The notes under the pieces: generated by a model
Seen by the model: the letters and a program-made list of their open reading frames with translations, nothing else
Databases searched by the model: none
Told to the model about the DNA's origin: nothing
Assembly (NCBI GenBank): GCA_017961145.1
Contig: JAGCXU010000029.1
Span: 1-51,594 of the forward strand
Source: Bacteroidaceae bacterium
GTDB taxonomy: Bacteria > Bacteroidota > Bacteroidia > Bacteroidales > Bacteroidaceae
Length of the DNA stretch: 51,594 bases
Direction: 5' to 3'
Shown here: positions 33,101 to 40,892 of the stretch, piece by piece
Numbering within the stretch: the stretch's first letter is position 1
Layout of the letters: every line of letters begins with the position of its first letter
Translations under genes and position numbers: made by a program

Positions 33101-33836
33101 GACCGCAGTCGGCAAAGGCACCGCCCCAGTTCTGGTGAACGTGGAATGCAATTACGTTCTCTTCGCCGCCAAGCTTGATGAGTGCCTTCTGTTCGTCGGT
33201 CAGCAAGATGTATTCAGCGTTGTTCCAGCCATTGTTATAGTGAACGTTGCCTTCATCATCAAACCACTCACCTTCGTAACCTGTGCGCTCGAAGACAAGC
33301 TCGCCGTTGATGTAATACTCAGCGGGAGCATCATCATGACCGCAAGCCAAGTAAACAGGGCCGGCAAGCATTTCATTGGGGTCAAGTTTGAAAGTACGGC
33401 GTACATAGATGTCTGCCATAATGCTGCTACCTGTCCATTGATAAGAGGTGCGTCCGTTGAAGGTCGCATCGGTGCTGTAGGGAGCATATTTCTCTTCCCA
33501 AAGAATCTGGATACCGTTTCCTTCTTCATCAAACACATCGTCACTCACGTCGTTTTCTTTCGGAGACATGTCGAAATCGGGTTCGAACCATTCTCTGCCT
33601 TCTTCATCGTCGCAAGGGAAACCGCAGATATGGTTGTAGTTCGCATTACGCTCGTTCCATTCTCCATAGTCTGTTTGGGAATTGTAAACCCATGTCCAGG
33701 CCTTCCACTCGATGTCGCCGTCCCAATAAGAAGACGGTAACAGAATAACATTGGCGCCGACAGCAGTAAGGCCGTCGCCTGCACTGGCCATCAAAGAGAA
33801 TAGCGCAGCTGCACAAAGAAGTAATGTTTTCTTCAT
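30102..33836 (-). CDS. Very large secreted acidic multi-domain protein with duplicated jelly-roll modules
   Basis: A 1244-residue exported protein (signal MKKTLLLCAAALFSLMASA), very rich in Asp and Glu. Two copies of a galactose-binding-like beta-sandwich lie at about 80-250 and 490-622, each with (V/I)RR-x-F-x-L, C/G-HDD-xx-E-x-YxNG and a NWGG-x-F-x-DCG end. A similar module occurs in the neighbouring DUF4965 protein. Between them (about 260-420) is a carbohydrate-binding-module-like region (YYNFKARLKADKDFNAVIVQ). Residues 625-760 are helical. The end (YNMLGQRLSK ... VNIVGGKKVIKK) looks like a surface sorting tail. No catalytic domain was recognised, so adhesion to or binding of glycans is the likely role. 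It has its own promoter and terminator. Confidence 0.8.
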   Translation of the reverse strand: MKKTLLLCAAALFSLMASAGDGLTAVGANVILLPSSYWDGDIEWKAWTWVYNSQTDYGEWNERNANYNHICGFPCDDEEGREWFEPDFDMSPKENDVSDDVFDEEGNGIQILWEEKYAPYSTDATFNGRTSYQWTGSSIMADIYVRRTFKLDPNEMLAGPVYLACGHDDAPAEYYINGELVFERTGYEGEWFDDEGNVHYNNGWNNAEYILLTDEQKALIKLGGEENVIAFHVHQNWGGAFADCGLYTKREGGIDMGYTTPWEGKVLFNSTGGYNNDGQSPSNNPKHPWSALYEAQPGDVYTFTLEGSSEDEPWMEQLQFKTPIKIEEGHYYNFKARLKADKDFNAVIVQLGDNDSEEIELAYEEMKIEAPLEDEEDYEGTLVDIFFDGLDVNNFKFAFDFGGGQDSATVSISEISLLDMTDPEEDVELWVGTHYFNYIDFGKTVVKYWMYEFDEEGNEIKREATEEEKEYADMEIIYETVDAPEIYGRVETLAWTQADFDDSMWDDQMMPTGSAGYMEEQQSIWPSGILQSTGYSSNYWIRRNFELEKVNERLSYELNVCHDDVYETYVNGHLLQKNVGWTNGKNPVQVHIPAKYLNEGKNVIATYIQQNWGGYFYDCGINVTEVNPEEAKKMFEDVIAYANTDTLLTNKMKDELADLVAEANQFYNENKTDAAELRNYSRELRSAINNIFRYSPDVKVLKDTYDICRLMEDKGYWGTALDDAVIALDTCSVPSQWSSTLTNLRNARKATAMERHTEKYVGSIPQAATMDELGITELDDPTLPRYYIYNVGAKNFLGGGESWGAHQVIEYASNAMMLVQATKDVIDSETGEVAYDEDGNPVTEPVEGAFYIETYRPNGNLGEMDFLGWNGYVDVGIGNREAGENLWELIPVEGKPNVYNIAQFGVTFDSQTVVDEEGNETIIPGGKKYLGLRNGDNAFTPSHYVVDTDNHTPELETNQWMFISREEMLSFIATASETNPVDLSFLIENPGYDQRLSIDAWMFTSGSVWGRGGDHQNFVLESYNSVEFDNSQELYPVEEDQALPAGTYVLEVQGYYRDGIEDAHVKKYLAGQPISQRALIYAGPELFFDNPDACETMPLMPIHIEANKVPGIGFTYGGLSMPGTYSGQPMSACEQAANEYFQYGLYWNKIPFNISEDDPGHITIGINKAYDEETPGGDWIVMDNWRLKYYGTDVEDPDAINGIVSDEINKGTKASKGIYNMLGQRLSKVQKGVNIVGGKKVIKK

Positions 33837-33879
33837 CTTGTTTATTGTTTAGTTAATACAAATTTGATATTTCTGCGTA

Positions 33880-33909
33880 CAAAGATAGTAATTTTATGTT
33901 TACCTTCAA
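33880..33909 (-). promoter_or_regulatory. Promoter of the 1244-residue protein gene
   Basis: Minus strand: -7 box TATCTTTG (33887 to 33880) and TTG (33909 to 33907), spacing 19 nt. The untranslated leader is about 40 nt. Confidence 0.75.
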
Positions 33910-33928
33910 AACAAAATCGTACAAAAGT

Positions 33929-33959
33929 TTGCTTTATATAACATTATTTTGTAACTTTG
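33929..33959 (+). promoter_or_regulatory. Promoter of the MBL-fold hydrolase gene
   Basis: TTG at 33929-33931 and -7 box TAACTTTG at 33952-33959, spacing 20 nt, 23 nt before the ATG. Confidence 0.78.
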
Positions 33960-33982
33960 CGCATAAATAATAACAAAAAAGG

Positions 33983-34786
33983 ATGAATTTCATATCACTT
34001 GGCTCTGGCAGTAGTGGCAATTGCTATCTCTTGCAGTCGGGAGAGACATCCATTCTTCTAGATGCAGGCATATCTGCTCGTAGCATGAAGAAAGTCTTCA
34101 AGGACTACGACATGAGTCTGGAGGAAGACGTTGGGGCTGTCTTCATCACGCATGATCATGCCGACCATATCAAGGCTGTGGGAGACATCGCCAAAGACTA
34201 CGGCAAGACTATTTATGCCACGAGACTTGTGCATGAAGGCATCGCATGCAATCGTTGCCTGAAAACAAATGTGCCGGCCGACCGCGTGGCTTTCCTCGAA
34301 AAAGGTAAGACGATGGAGATTGGGAACTTCCGTGTAACGTCGTTCGATGTGCCTCACGACAGTCACGACTGTGTAGGCTATGTCGTTGAGGCTGATGGCG
34401 TTCGCTTCTGCCTCATTACAGATGTCGGTCATGTCACGGATACCATTCGAGAACAAGTAGGGCTGGCAAATTATTTAGTGCTCGAGTCTAACCACGATGT
34501 CAACATGCTTTTCATGGGCAAGTACTCGGCTTTCCTCAAGGAACGTATCAGCGGTGAGAACGGTCACCTAAGTAATGAACAGGCTGCTTACCTTCTTGCC
34601 GAGTCCGCAACTCCGCAACTTCGTCATGTCTGGCTTTGTCATTTGAGCGAGGAAAACAACCATCCTGTGCTTGCACGCAAGACTGTTGAAGCAGTCCTTC
34701 GTCAGCATGGAATCATTCCAGGTGTGGATTTTGAACTCGACATATTGAAAAGGAAGTCTCCTTCCAAGATGTATTCTCTTACTTAA
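33983..34786 (+). CDS. MBL-fold metallohydrolase (YycJ/WalJ-like)
   Basis: A 267-residue cytoplasmic metallo-beta-lactamase-fold protein. It opens with MNFISLGSGSSGNCYLLQSGETSILLDAG and carries the metal-binding motif THDHADH at about 56-62, later HDSHDCVGY, LITDVGHV and a late His (WLCHLSEENNHP). The opening and motif order match the YycJ/WalJ subgroup, linked in Firmicutes to cell division and DNA repair; in Bacteroidota the role is not established. It precedes a tRNA gene that has its own promoter. Confidence 0.88.
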   Translation: MNFISLGSGSSGNCYLLQSGETSILLDAGISARSMKKVFKDYDMSLEEDVGAVFITHDHADHIKAVGDIAKDYGKTIYATRLVHEGIACNRCLKTNVPADRVAFLEKGKTMEIGNFRVTSFDVPHDSHDCVGYVVEADGVRFCLITDVGHVTDTIREQVGLANYLVLESNHDVNMLFMGKYSAFLKERISGENGHLSNEQAAYLLAESATPQLRHVWLCHLSEENNHPVLARKTVEAVLRQHGIIPGVDFELDILKRKSPSKMYSLT

Positions 34787-34810
34787 AAACGAAAAAAAAC
34801 GTCAAAACAT

Positions 34811-34841
34811 TTGGCAGATTAAAGAAAAGTTCATACCTTTG
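34811..34841 (+). promoter_or_regulatory. Promoter of the tRNA-Lys gene
   Basis: TTG at 34811-34813 and a perfect -7 box TACCTTTG at 34834-34841, spacing 20 nt, 23 nt before the mature tRNA 5' end. Confidence 0.8.
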
Positions 34842-34864
34842 CACCCGCAAACAAGAAAAGTGAT

Positions 34865-34937
34865 GCGTCCTTAGCTCAGTTGGTAGAGCAATTGACTCTT
34901 AATCAATGGGTCCAGGGTTCGAGCCCCTGAGGGCGTA
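34865..34937 (+). tRNA. tRNA-Lys (anticodon CTT)
   Basis: A 73-nt cloverleaf: acceptor GCGTCCT pairing with AGGGCGT (two G-U pairs), D arm TAGCTCAGTTGGTAGAGCA, anticodon stem ATTGA/TCAAT with loop CTCTTAA giving anticodon CTT, and T arm CAGGG-TTCGAGC-CCCTG. The discriminator is A and CCA is not encoded. It is followed closely by an intrinsic terminator. Confidence 0.95.
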
Positions 34938-34945
34938 CAAGGTAG

Positions 34946-34977
34946 AAGGATGAGCTGGGTGACAGTTCATCCTTTTT
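34946..34977 (+). terminator. Terminator after tRNA-Lys
   Basis: AAGGATGA/TCATCCTT 8-bp stem followed by TTT, 9 nt after the tRNA. Confidence 0.8.
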
Positions 34978-35006
34978 CGTTAAGACGAACAACATATAAT
35001 ATAATA

Positions 35007-36791
35007 ATGTATAGGACAAAAACATGTGGCGAGCTGCGACTCGCCAATATAGGAGAAAAGGTTACCCTGGCAGGCTGGGTGCAAAGCGTTCACAACTTGG
35101 GCGCGCTTACTTTTGTTGACCTGCGCGACCGTTATGGCATTACCCAACTTGCTTTCAACGAGGATGCTCCCGAGGAACTTCGTCAGCAGGCAGGGCGTCT
35201 GGGCCGTGAGTTTGTCATTCAGGCAAAAGGCGAGGTTGCCGAACGCTATTCCAAGAACAAGAACCTTGCGACGGGAGACATCGAGATACTCGTCACAGAA
35301 CTTAATATTTTGAACGAGAGTTTGACGCCTCCTTTCACTATCGAGGAGGAGAGCGATGGCGGAGACGACCTTCGCATGAAATATCGCTACCTCGACCTGC
35401 GACGCCCAAATGTCCGTAAGAATCTGGAACTTCGTCATAAGTTTGCATTCGAGGTGCGTCGTTACCTCGACCAGCATGGTTTCCTTGAGATTGAGACGCC
35501 TGTTCTCGTGAACAGCACACCAGAAGGTGCAAGAGACTTTGTCGTTCCCAGTCGTATGAATCCAGGTCAGTTCTATGCACTCCCCCAAAGCCCTCAGACG
35601 CTGAAGCAATTGCTCATGGTGTCTGGTATGGATCGCTATTTCCAGATTGTGAAGTGCTTCCGCGATGAGGACCTCCGTGCCGACCGTCAGCCAGAGTTCA
35701 CACAGATAGACTGTGAGATGTCGTTTGTTGAGCAGGAAGATATCCTGCAGATGTTCGAGGGGATGAGTCGTCACCTTTTCAAAGCGCTGAAAGGTATCGA
35801 CATTCCAGAGCTGCCTCGCATGACCTGGGCAGATGCCATGAAGTACTATGGTAGCGATAAACCTGACACGCGTTTCGGCATGAAGTTCGTCGAGTTGAAG
35901 AACAATCAGCCAGACAATGCCTCTCGCGAAATCGTAGAAAGCATCTTCCCTACAGGCTTCCAAGTATTCGACGATGCAGCCTATATCGGAGCCATCTGTT
36001 GCGAAGGTCAAGCTGTCTATACTCGTAAACAACTTGATCAACTGACTGACTTTGTGAAACGCCCACAAATAGGCGCTAAAGGACTTGTTTATGCGCGAGT
36101 TCAGGAAGATGGTAGTGTGAAGAGTTCCGTCGACAAATTCTATTCTCCTGAGGCTCTCGAGATTCTCCGCGAGAAGATGAATGCGAAGGCAGGCGACCTT
36201 ATTCTCATCCTTTGTGGCTCTGATGCTATGAAGGTTCGCAAGCAGCTTAGCGAGCTTCGTCTCGAGATGGGTAGTCGTATGGGGCTTCGCGACAAGAGCA
36301 AGTACTCGTGTCTCTGGGTTATCGACTTCCCAATGTACGAATGGAGCGACGAGGAGCAACGTCTCATGGCGATGCACCATCCGTTTACCTCGCCAAAGCC
36401 TGAAGACATTCCTCTGCTCGATACAGATCCAGCTAGCGTGCGTGCCAATGCCTATGATATGGTGGTCAATGGAGTAGAGGTTGGTGGTGGCAGCATTCGT
36501 ATCCACGATGCCAAGCTGCAACAAAAGATATTCGAGATTCTCGGCTTCACTCCTGAACAGGCTCAGCAGAAGTTTGGTTTCCTGATGAACGCCTTCAAAT
36601 ATGGTGCTCCACCTCATGGCGGACTTGCCTATGGCTTGGATCGCTTCGTCAGCCTCTTTGCAGAACTCGATAGCATTCGCGACTGTATTGCCTTCCCAAA
36701 GAACAATAGCGGAAGGGATGTTATGCTCGATGCACCTGGGCCTATCGATCAGAAGCAGCTCGATGAACTCTGCATTACAGTGAAAAGCTAA
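35007..36791 (+). CDS. aspS: Aspartyl-tRNA synthetase
   Basis: Charges tRNA-Asp with aspartate. The 594-residue class II enzyme has an N-terminal OB-fold ([26 protein letters not shown]), motif 1 region ([27 protein letters not shown]), motif 2 ([18 protein letters not shown]), the bacterial GAD insertion, and motif 3 ([15 protein letters not shown]). The length and insertion mark the bacterial type. The frame is open to 34950, which lies in the tRNA terminator; the start [11 protein letters not shown] at 35007 matches the family. No TAnnTTTG box was found in the 30 nt before it, so some read-through from the tRNA promoter is possible. Confidence 0.96.
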   Translation: MYRTKTCGELRLANIGEKVTLAGWVQSVHNLGALTFVDLRDRYGITQLAFNEDAPEELRQQAGRLGREFVIQAKGEVAERYSKNKNLATGDIEILVTELNILNESLTPPFTIEEESDGGDDLRMKYRYLDLRRPNVRKNLELRHKFAFEVRRYLDQHGFLEIETPVLVNSTPEGARDFVVPSRMNPGQFYALPQSPQTLKQLLMVSGMDRYFQIVKCFRDEDLRADRQPEFTQIDCEMSFVEQEDILQMFEGMSRHLFKALKGIDIPELPRMTWADAMKYYGSDKPDTRFGMKFVELKNNQPDNASREIVESIFPTGFQVFDDAAYIGAICCEGQAVYTRKQLDQLTDFVKRPQIGAKGLVYARVQEDGSVKSSVDKFYSPEALEILREKMNAKAGDLILILCGSDAMKVRKQLSELRLEMGSRMGLRDKSKYSCLWVIDFPMYEWSDEEQRLMAMHHPFTSPKPEDIPLLDTDPASVRANAYDMVVNGVEVGGGSIRIHDAKLQQKIFEILGFTPEQAQQKFGFLMNAFKYGAPPHGGLAYGLDRFVSLFAELDSIRDCIAFPKNNSGRDVMLDAPGPIDQKQLDELCITVKS

Positions 36792-36808
36792 CGGAGTTCT
36801 CCAAAACA

Positions 36809-36918
36809 CAGGCAGCAGCGTTGACAAACTTCGCGTGTTACGTTTGCAAACTACACGTGTTATGTTGGCGAACTTCACGTGTTATGATGATAAAGTTAAC
36901 GTGTCATATATTATAAAG
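36809..36918. repeat. 22-bp tandem array, locus F
   Basis: Five units in phase: a degenerate one (36809-36830), then 36831-36852 (TCGCGTGTTA CGTTTGCAAACT), 36853-36874, 36875-36896 and 36897-36918. The second contains TACGTTTG, a match to the -7 box. It fills the gap between aspS and the Na/Pi cotransporter gene, both rightward, and ends 7 bp before the latter's ATG. Confidence 0.82.
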
Positions 36919-36925
36919 AACCATT

Positions 36926-38632
36926 ATGTCTATCCTTGTTGTCTTTAAGCTTTTAGGCTCGTTGGCATTGCTGATGTTTGGCATGAAGTCGATGAGCGAG
37001 GCATTGCAGAAGATGGCCGGCCCGCAGTTGCGCCATGTGCTTGGTGCAATGACGACCAATCGCTTTACTGGAGCCTTGACTGGTATGTTCGTGACGGCTG
37101 CTGTACAAAGTTCGACGGCAACAACTTTGATGACGGTTTCTTTTGTGAACGCTGGTTTGTTGACTCTTGTGCAAGCCATCTCAGTCATCATGGGAGCCAA
37201 CATAGGAACCACATTGACGGCATGGATTATGTCGCTCGGCATGGGTTTCAACATCTCTGATTTCGTCTATCCAGCCTTCTTCTTGGGCATCATCCTCATA
37301 TATATGAAGAAGCGTCGTATCGTGGGCGATTTCCTCTTCGGCGTTGCTTTCCTGTTCCTAGGTTTAGCCACTTTGAAGGAGACTGGTTTCTCGCTTGTTG
37401 ATAGCCCTGAATCGAAGGAAGCCATTACAGCTTTCTTCGCAGAATTCAGCAATGGAGGTTTCTTTGTTTCAGTACTTTTTCTGCTCATCGGCACGGTGCT
37501 GACGCTTTGTGTACAAAGCTCGGCTGCCATCATGGCCATTACAATGATGCTTTGTTCGACAGGCGTTCTGCACATTGAACAAGGTGTGATGCTGGTTTTG
37601 GGTGAGAACGTGGGCACCACCATCACATCGAATATCGTTGCTCTCAGTGCCAACACGCAAGCCAGACGTGCAGCCTTCGCTCACTTGAGCTTCAATGCTG
37701 TAGGCGTCTTTTGGGTATTGCTCCTGATGCAACCTTTCTTCGCGATGGTTTGCCACATTTCCGGCTTTGACCCCGCAATGAATCCCAACCAGCCTGATTT
37801 TGCCATTAAAGCAAGTGTAGCTCTTGCCACCTTCCATTCTGCCTTCAACATCAGCAATACAGCATTGCTTATTTGGTTTATTCCGCAGATTGAGAAGTTC
37901 GTTTGTTGGGTTATCAAGCCCAAGAGTCCAAAGGAAGAGGAGGATTTCCGTTTGCGCTTCATCACATCTGGCATCATGAAGACGCCTGAACTCTCTGTCC
38001 TCGAAGCACATAAGGAGATATCGTCCTTTAGCGTTCGCATCCAACGTATGTTCGATATGGTCCATGAACTACTTACGGAGAAGGACCAGAACAAGTTCAA
38101 CAAACTCTTCAATCGCATCGAGAAGTACGAGAACATCGCGGACAATATGGAAATAAGCATCGCAGAATACCTCGACCAAGTGAGCGACGCGCATCTGAGT
38201 GACGAGACAAAGGCCAAGATACGTGCTATGCTTCGAGAAATATCTGAGGTGGAGAGTATTGGTGACTCGTGCTACCACATGGCTCAAACCATTAACCAGA
38301 AAGTGCAAGGAAAGAAGGAACACTTCACTGAAGAACAATACGAACATCTGCATGCCATGATGAACCTCACCGATCAGGCATTGACGCAGATGAACCAATT
38401 GTTGAGCGGCAGGAAAGACTACTTCGATGTTTACAAGTGCTATAACACAGAAACCGAGATAAACAACTATCGCGACCAGTTGAAGTCACAAAACATCATC
38501 GACATCAACAACCACAAGTACACTTACGGCATCGGCACTATCTATATGGAACTTATCAACTCGTGCGAAAGGTTGGCTGACTATGTAGTGAATGTGGTCG
38601 AGGCTCGTACGGGTACCAAAATGCGCTTGTAA
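36926..38632 (+). CDS. Na+/phosphate cotransporter family protein with PhoU-like domain
   Basis: A 568-residue membrane protein. The two inverted repeats of the NptA/SLC34-like family are visible: QSSTATTLMTVSFVNAGLL with MGANIGTTLTAW, and QSSAAIMAITMMLCSTG with LGENVGTTITSNI. About eight to nine membrane segments occupy residues 1-330. The C-terminal part, about 220 residues, is helical and PhoU-like (VRIQRMFDMVHELLTEKD, EISEVESIGDSCYHMAQTI). It probably takes up phosphate with Na+, although several such proteins have other anion or regulatory roles. It converges on the MATE gene with 7 nt between. Confidence 0.88.
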   Translation: MSILVVFKLLGSLALLMFGMKSMSEALQKMAGPQLRHVLGAMTTNRFTGALTGMFVTAAVQSSTATTLMTVSFVNAGLLTLVQAISVIMGANIGTTLTAWIMSLGMGFNISDFVYPAFFLGIILIYMKKRRIVGDFLFGVAFLFLGLATLKETGFSLVDSPESKEAITAFFAEFSNGGFFVSVLFLLIGTVLTLCVQSSAAIMAITMMLCSTGVLHIEQGVMLVLGENVGTTITSNIVALSANTQARRAAFAHLSFNAVGVFWVLLLMQPFFAMVCHISGFDPAMNPNQPDFAIKASVALATFHSAFNISNTALLIWFIPQIEKFVCWVIKPKSPKEEEDFRLRFITSGIMKTPELSVLEAHKEISSFSVRIQRMFDMVHELLTEKDQNKFNKLFNRIEKYENIADNMEISIAEYLDQVSDAHLSDETKAKIRAMLREISEVESIGDSCYHMAQTINQKVQGKKEHFTEEQYEHLHAMMNLTDQALTQMNQLLSGRKDYFDVYKCYNTETEINNYRDQLKSQNIIDINNHKYTYGIGTIYMELINSCERLADYVVNVVEARTGTKMRL

Positions 38633-38639
38633 GCAATTC

Positions 38640-40052
38640 TCATTTCGGAATCTTCTTCAGCCAACTGTTTCCGCTGAATCTTATTAGGAAGATGATGCCG
38701 CGGAAACACAACTCTGTTGCCATAGCAATCCAGACACCCTGCAGTCCCATAGAGGAAACAAGCAATAAGGCAAGAACAATACGTACCAGCCACATACTTC
38801 CTAAATTCATTGTGCAGGGAATCAAAGTGTCACGCGCTCCAACGAAGATTCCGTAGCAAACAATGCTGGCAGCGAACATTGGTTCGGCAAACGCTTCAAT
38901 ACGAAGGATTTGTACAGTAAGCTTTTGTACGTCCAAATCAGGAGTCATGATGCTAAGCAATGCCGGTGATGCGGTGTACATCACCACAGCCATTAAGGTC
39001 ATGAACGTTATGCCCATACCCAAGGTTATGCGTCCGAAACTTCTAGCCAGAAAACGTCTGCCTGCTCCAAGGCTTTGTCCCACTAATGTCGTGGCAGCAT
39101 CGGAAATGCCATAACCTGGCATATAGCAGAGTGCCTCAACAGTGATACCAAAACTATTGGCTGCGATGGCAATCGTACCTAGAGGCGCGACGATGATGGT
39201 GCTCACTATCTGGGCTCCGCACAAGATGACGTGCTCAACAGCTATCGGAGCAGAGATGTGGAAACTTTCGCGCAGTGTACTCAACTGAGGGATAAATGTT
39301 CCGCTGTCTTGACGAAGCGAGAGCTCTTTGCTTCGTACAACTGTGAAGTAGCACATCAGCGAGGAGCAAATAATGAATGCGATGGCTGTTCCCAAAACAG
39401 CCCCCACTACGCCGAGACCTGCGCCTGGTATCGTGATACCGAAATACGTGCGGGTAGGGAAGATAAGCAACCAGTTGAAGAAAACATCGAGTAGGCATAG
39501 TCCGATGTTCAGCATGCTGGGGATGTGCATGTTGCCACTACAGCGAAGCATGCCAGCACAGAGCGAGTTCAGCATCGAGAATGGTAAGCACATCGAGAAG
39601 AACATGAAGTAGAGACTCGCATCGTGGCAGATGTCTGGCCCTCCACCGAGCCAATGTGGCAGATAACTACTAATGCCCACTCCGATGCAACCAAGTACCA
39701 GGGCAAAGAGAATACATGAAATGAAACTCTGGCGCAGTACTTCCCGCGCTCCGGCGAAATCGTTGGCACCAATCCTATGTGCCACCTGAACATAGAACCC
39801 CACGCTGGCTGCATGGCATAAGCTGCCGAAGAGCCAGATGCTGGTGCTGACCAGTCCGATGCTTGCGCTGGCGTGTGCACCAAGGCTGCCAACCATGCTG
39901 GCATCGATGTACTGCATCATGATGTGCACCAATTGTGCCATCATGCTAGGGAAACTGAGCAAGGCGGTAAGCTTGACTTGTGCAATCCAGTCAAGTTTGC
40001 CGCCTTCTCGTATAAGTGAGAGCAATTTGTCTTTACTCTGCGTGTATTTCAT
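38640..40052 (-). CDS. MATE-family efflux transporter
   Basis: A 470-residue membrane protein with about twelve segments in two similar halves (LLSFPSMMAQLVHIMMQYIDASMVGSLG at the start; AAPLGTIAIAANSFGITVEALCYMPGYGISDAATTLVGQSLGAG in the middle). MATE proteins export drugs or metabolites in exchange for H+ or Na+; the substrate is unknown. I chose MKYTQSKDK at 40052. It overlaps the DUF3737 stop by 20 nt and is the last gene of the run starting at 45354. Confidence 0.9.
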   Translation of the reverse strand: MKYTQSKDKLLSLIREGGKLDWIAQVKLTALLSFPSMMAQLVHIMMQYIDASMVGSLGAHASASIGLVSTSIWLFGSLCHAASVGFYVQVAHRIGANDFAGAREVLRQSFISCILFALVLGCIGVGISSYLPHWLGGGPDICHDASLYFMFFSMCLPFSMLNSLCAGMLRCSGNMHIPSMLNIGLCLLDVFFNWLLIFPTRTYFGITIPGAGLGVVGAVLGTAIAFIICSSLMCYFTVVRSKELSLRQDSGTFIPQLSTLRESFHISAPIAVEHVILCGAQIVSTIIVAPLGTIAIAANSFGITVEALCYMPGYGISDAATTLVGQSLGAGRRFLARSFGRITLGMGITFMTLMAVVMYTASPALLSIMTPDLDVQKLTVQILRIEAFAEPMFAASIVCYGIFVGARDTLIPCTMNLGSMWLVRIVLALLLVSSMGLQGVWIAMATELCFRGIIFLIRFSGNSWLKKIPK

Positions 40053-40887
40053 TGATTGTGCAGTCGGCAGGTGCCTTCTGATTCTCGTCAATAATAAGTT
40101 CGCCTATGTGGCCTGTGACAACAATGCTACCGCTTGTCGGGTTCTTGATGCTATGGACGTCTCCCTTGATGGTTGCTCTGACGGTGCTGTACTCGAGCAT
40201 GAGGTTGGCGTCGACTCCGAAAGTGCAATCCTCGAGGACTAAGTTCTCGCAGTAGCACAATGGCTGTTCGCCCGTGATGTGGCAGCGGATGAGCGTCAGG
40301 CCTCGACTATACCAGCCGAGATACTCACCATTTATCTCGCAGTCAGTAATCGTAACGTTTTCGCAGTCCCAAAGCGCGTCCTTGCTGTTCAGTAGCGAAT
40401 TCTTTATCTCCACATTCTTGCTGTACTGGAATGCATAATTGCCCTCGAGGTGAAGCTTGTCAATACGGATATTGTCTGTCCGCATGCAGAGGTAGTCAGC
40501 ATTTAGTATCTCGCAGTCTTGTATCTTGACTTGGTCGCAGTCCCACAACGTTTCCTGTGCGTTGGTAAAACGGCAGTCCTGCAGGTCAATTTCCTGCATC
40601 CTGCGGAACATTTTTGGCGCATCCACTAAGCAATGAGTTAATTTGCCATTTTTGCTGTACCATAGAGAGGAGCGGGCCGTTGTCTCGAAGAAACAATTCT
40701 GTGCAAGGAAATTACGGCACTCCCAAAAGACATATTTGCCCTGGAAAGTGCAGTCGTAAGCCTCGATGTTGCCGCTCTCCTTGATGCTCGACTCGCCAAG
40801 ATGTATCGTCACGCGCTCCAGACGTGCATCGTGTAGCTTGTAAAGAGGTCTTTCACCGCCATATTCTTTATCCTGAATAACAATCAT
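40033..40887 (-). CDS. DUF3737 beta-helix protein
   Basis: A 284-residue cytoplasmic protein without a signal peptide. It is built of short repeated strands with many Cys and Trp (YDCTFQGKYVFWECRNFLAQNCFFE, TLWDCDQVKIQDCEILNADYLCM, ALWDCENVTITDCEINGEYLGWYS), which would form a right-handed parallel beta-helix. It matches the conserved family DUF3737, whose function is unknown. It sits 5 nt after ettA and overlaps the MATE gene, so it is probably cotranscribed with both. Confidence 0.88.
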   Translation of the reverse strand: MIVIQDKEYGGERPLYKLHDARLERVTIHLGESSIKESGNIEAYDCTFQGKYVFWECRNFLAQNCFFETTARSSLWYSKNGKLTHCLVDAPKMFRRMQEIDLQDCRFTNAQETLWDCDQVKIQDCEILNADYLCMRTDNIRIDKLHLEGNYAFQYSKNVEIKNSLLNSKDALWDCENVTITDCEINGEYLGWYSRGLTLIRCHITGEQPLCYCENLVLEDCTFGVDANLMLEYSTVRATIKGDVHSIKNPTSGSIVVTGHIGELIIDENQKAPADCTINEIHAE

Positions 40888-40892
40888 TTTCC

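Noticed and set aside
33837..33982. Possible invertible promoter between the divergent 1244-residue protein and MBL genes
   Set aside because: No inverted repeats flank the region; it holds two ordinary back-to-back promoters.
34980..36878. A 632-codon minus-strand frame opposite aspS
   Set aside because: aspS on the plus strand has all class II synthetase motifs; the mirror frame has no recognisable domain and no promoter.
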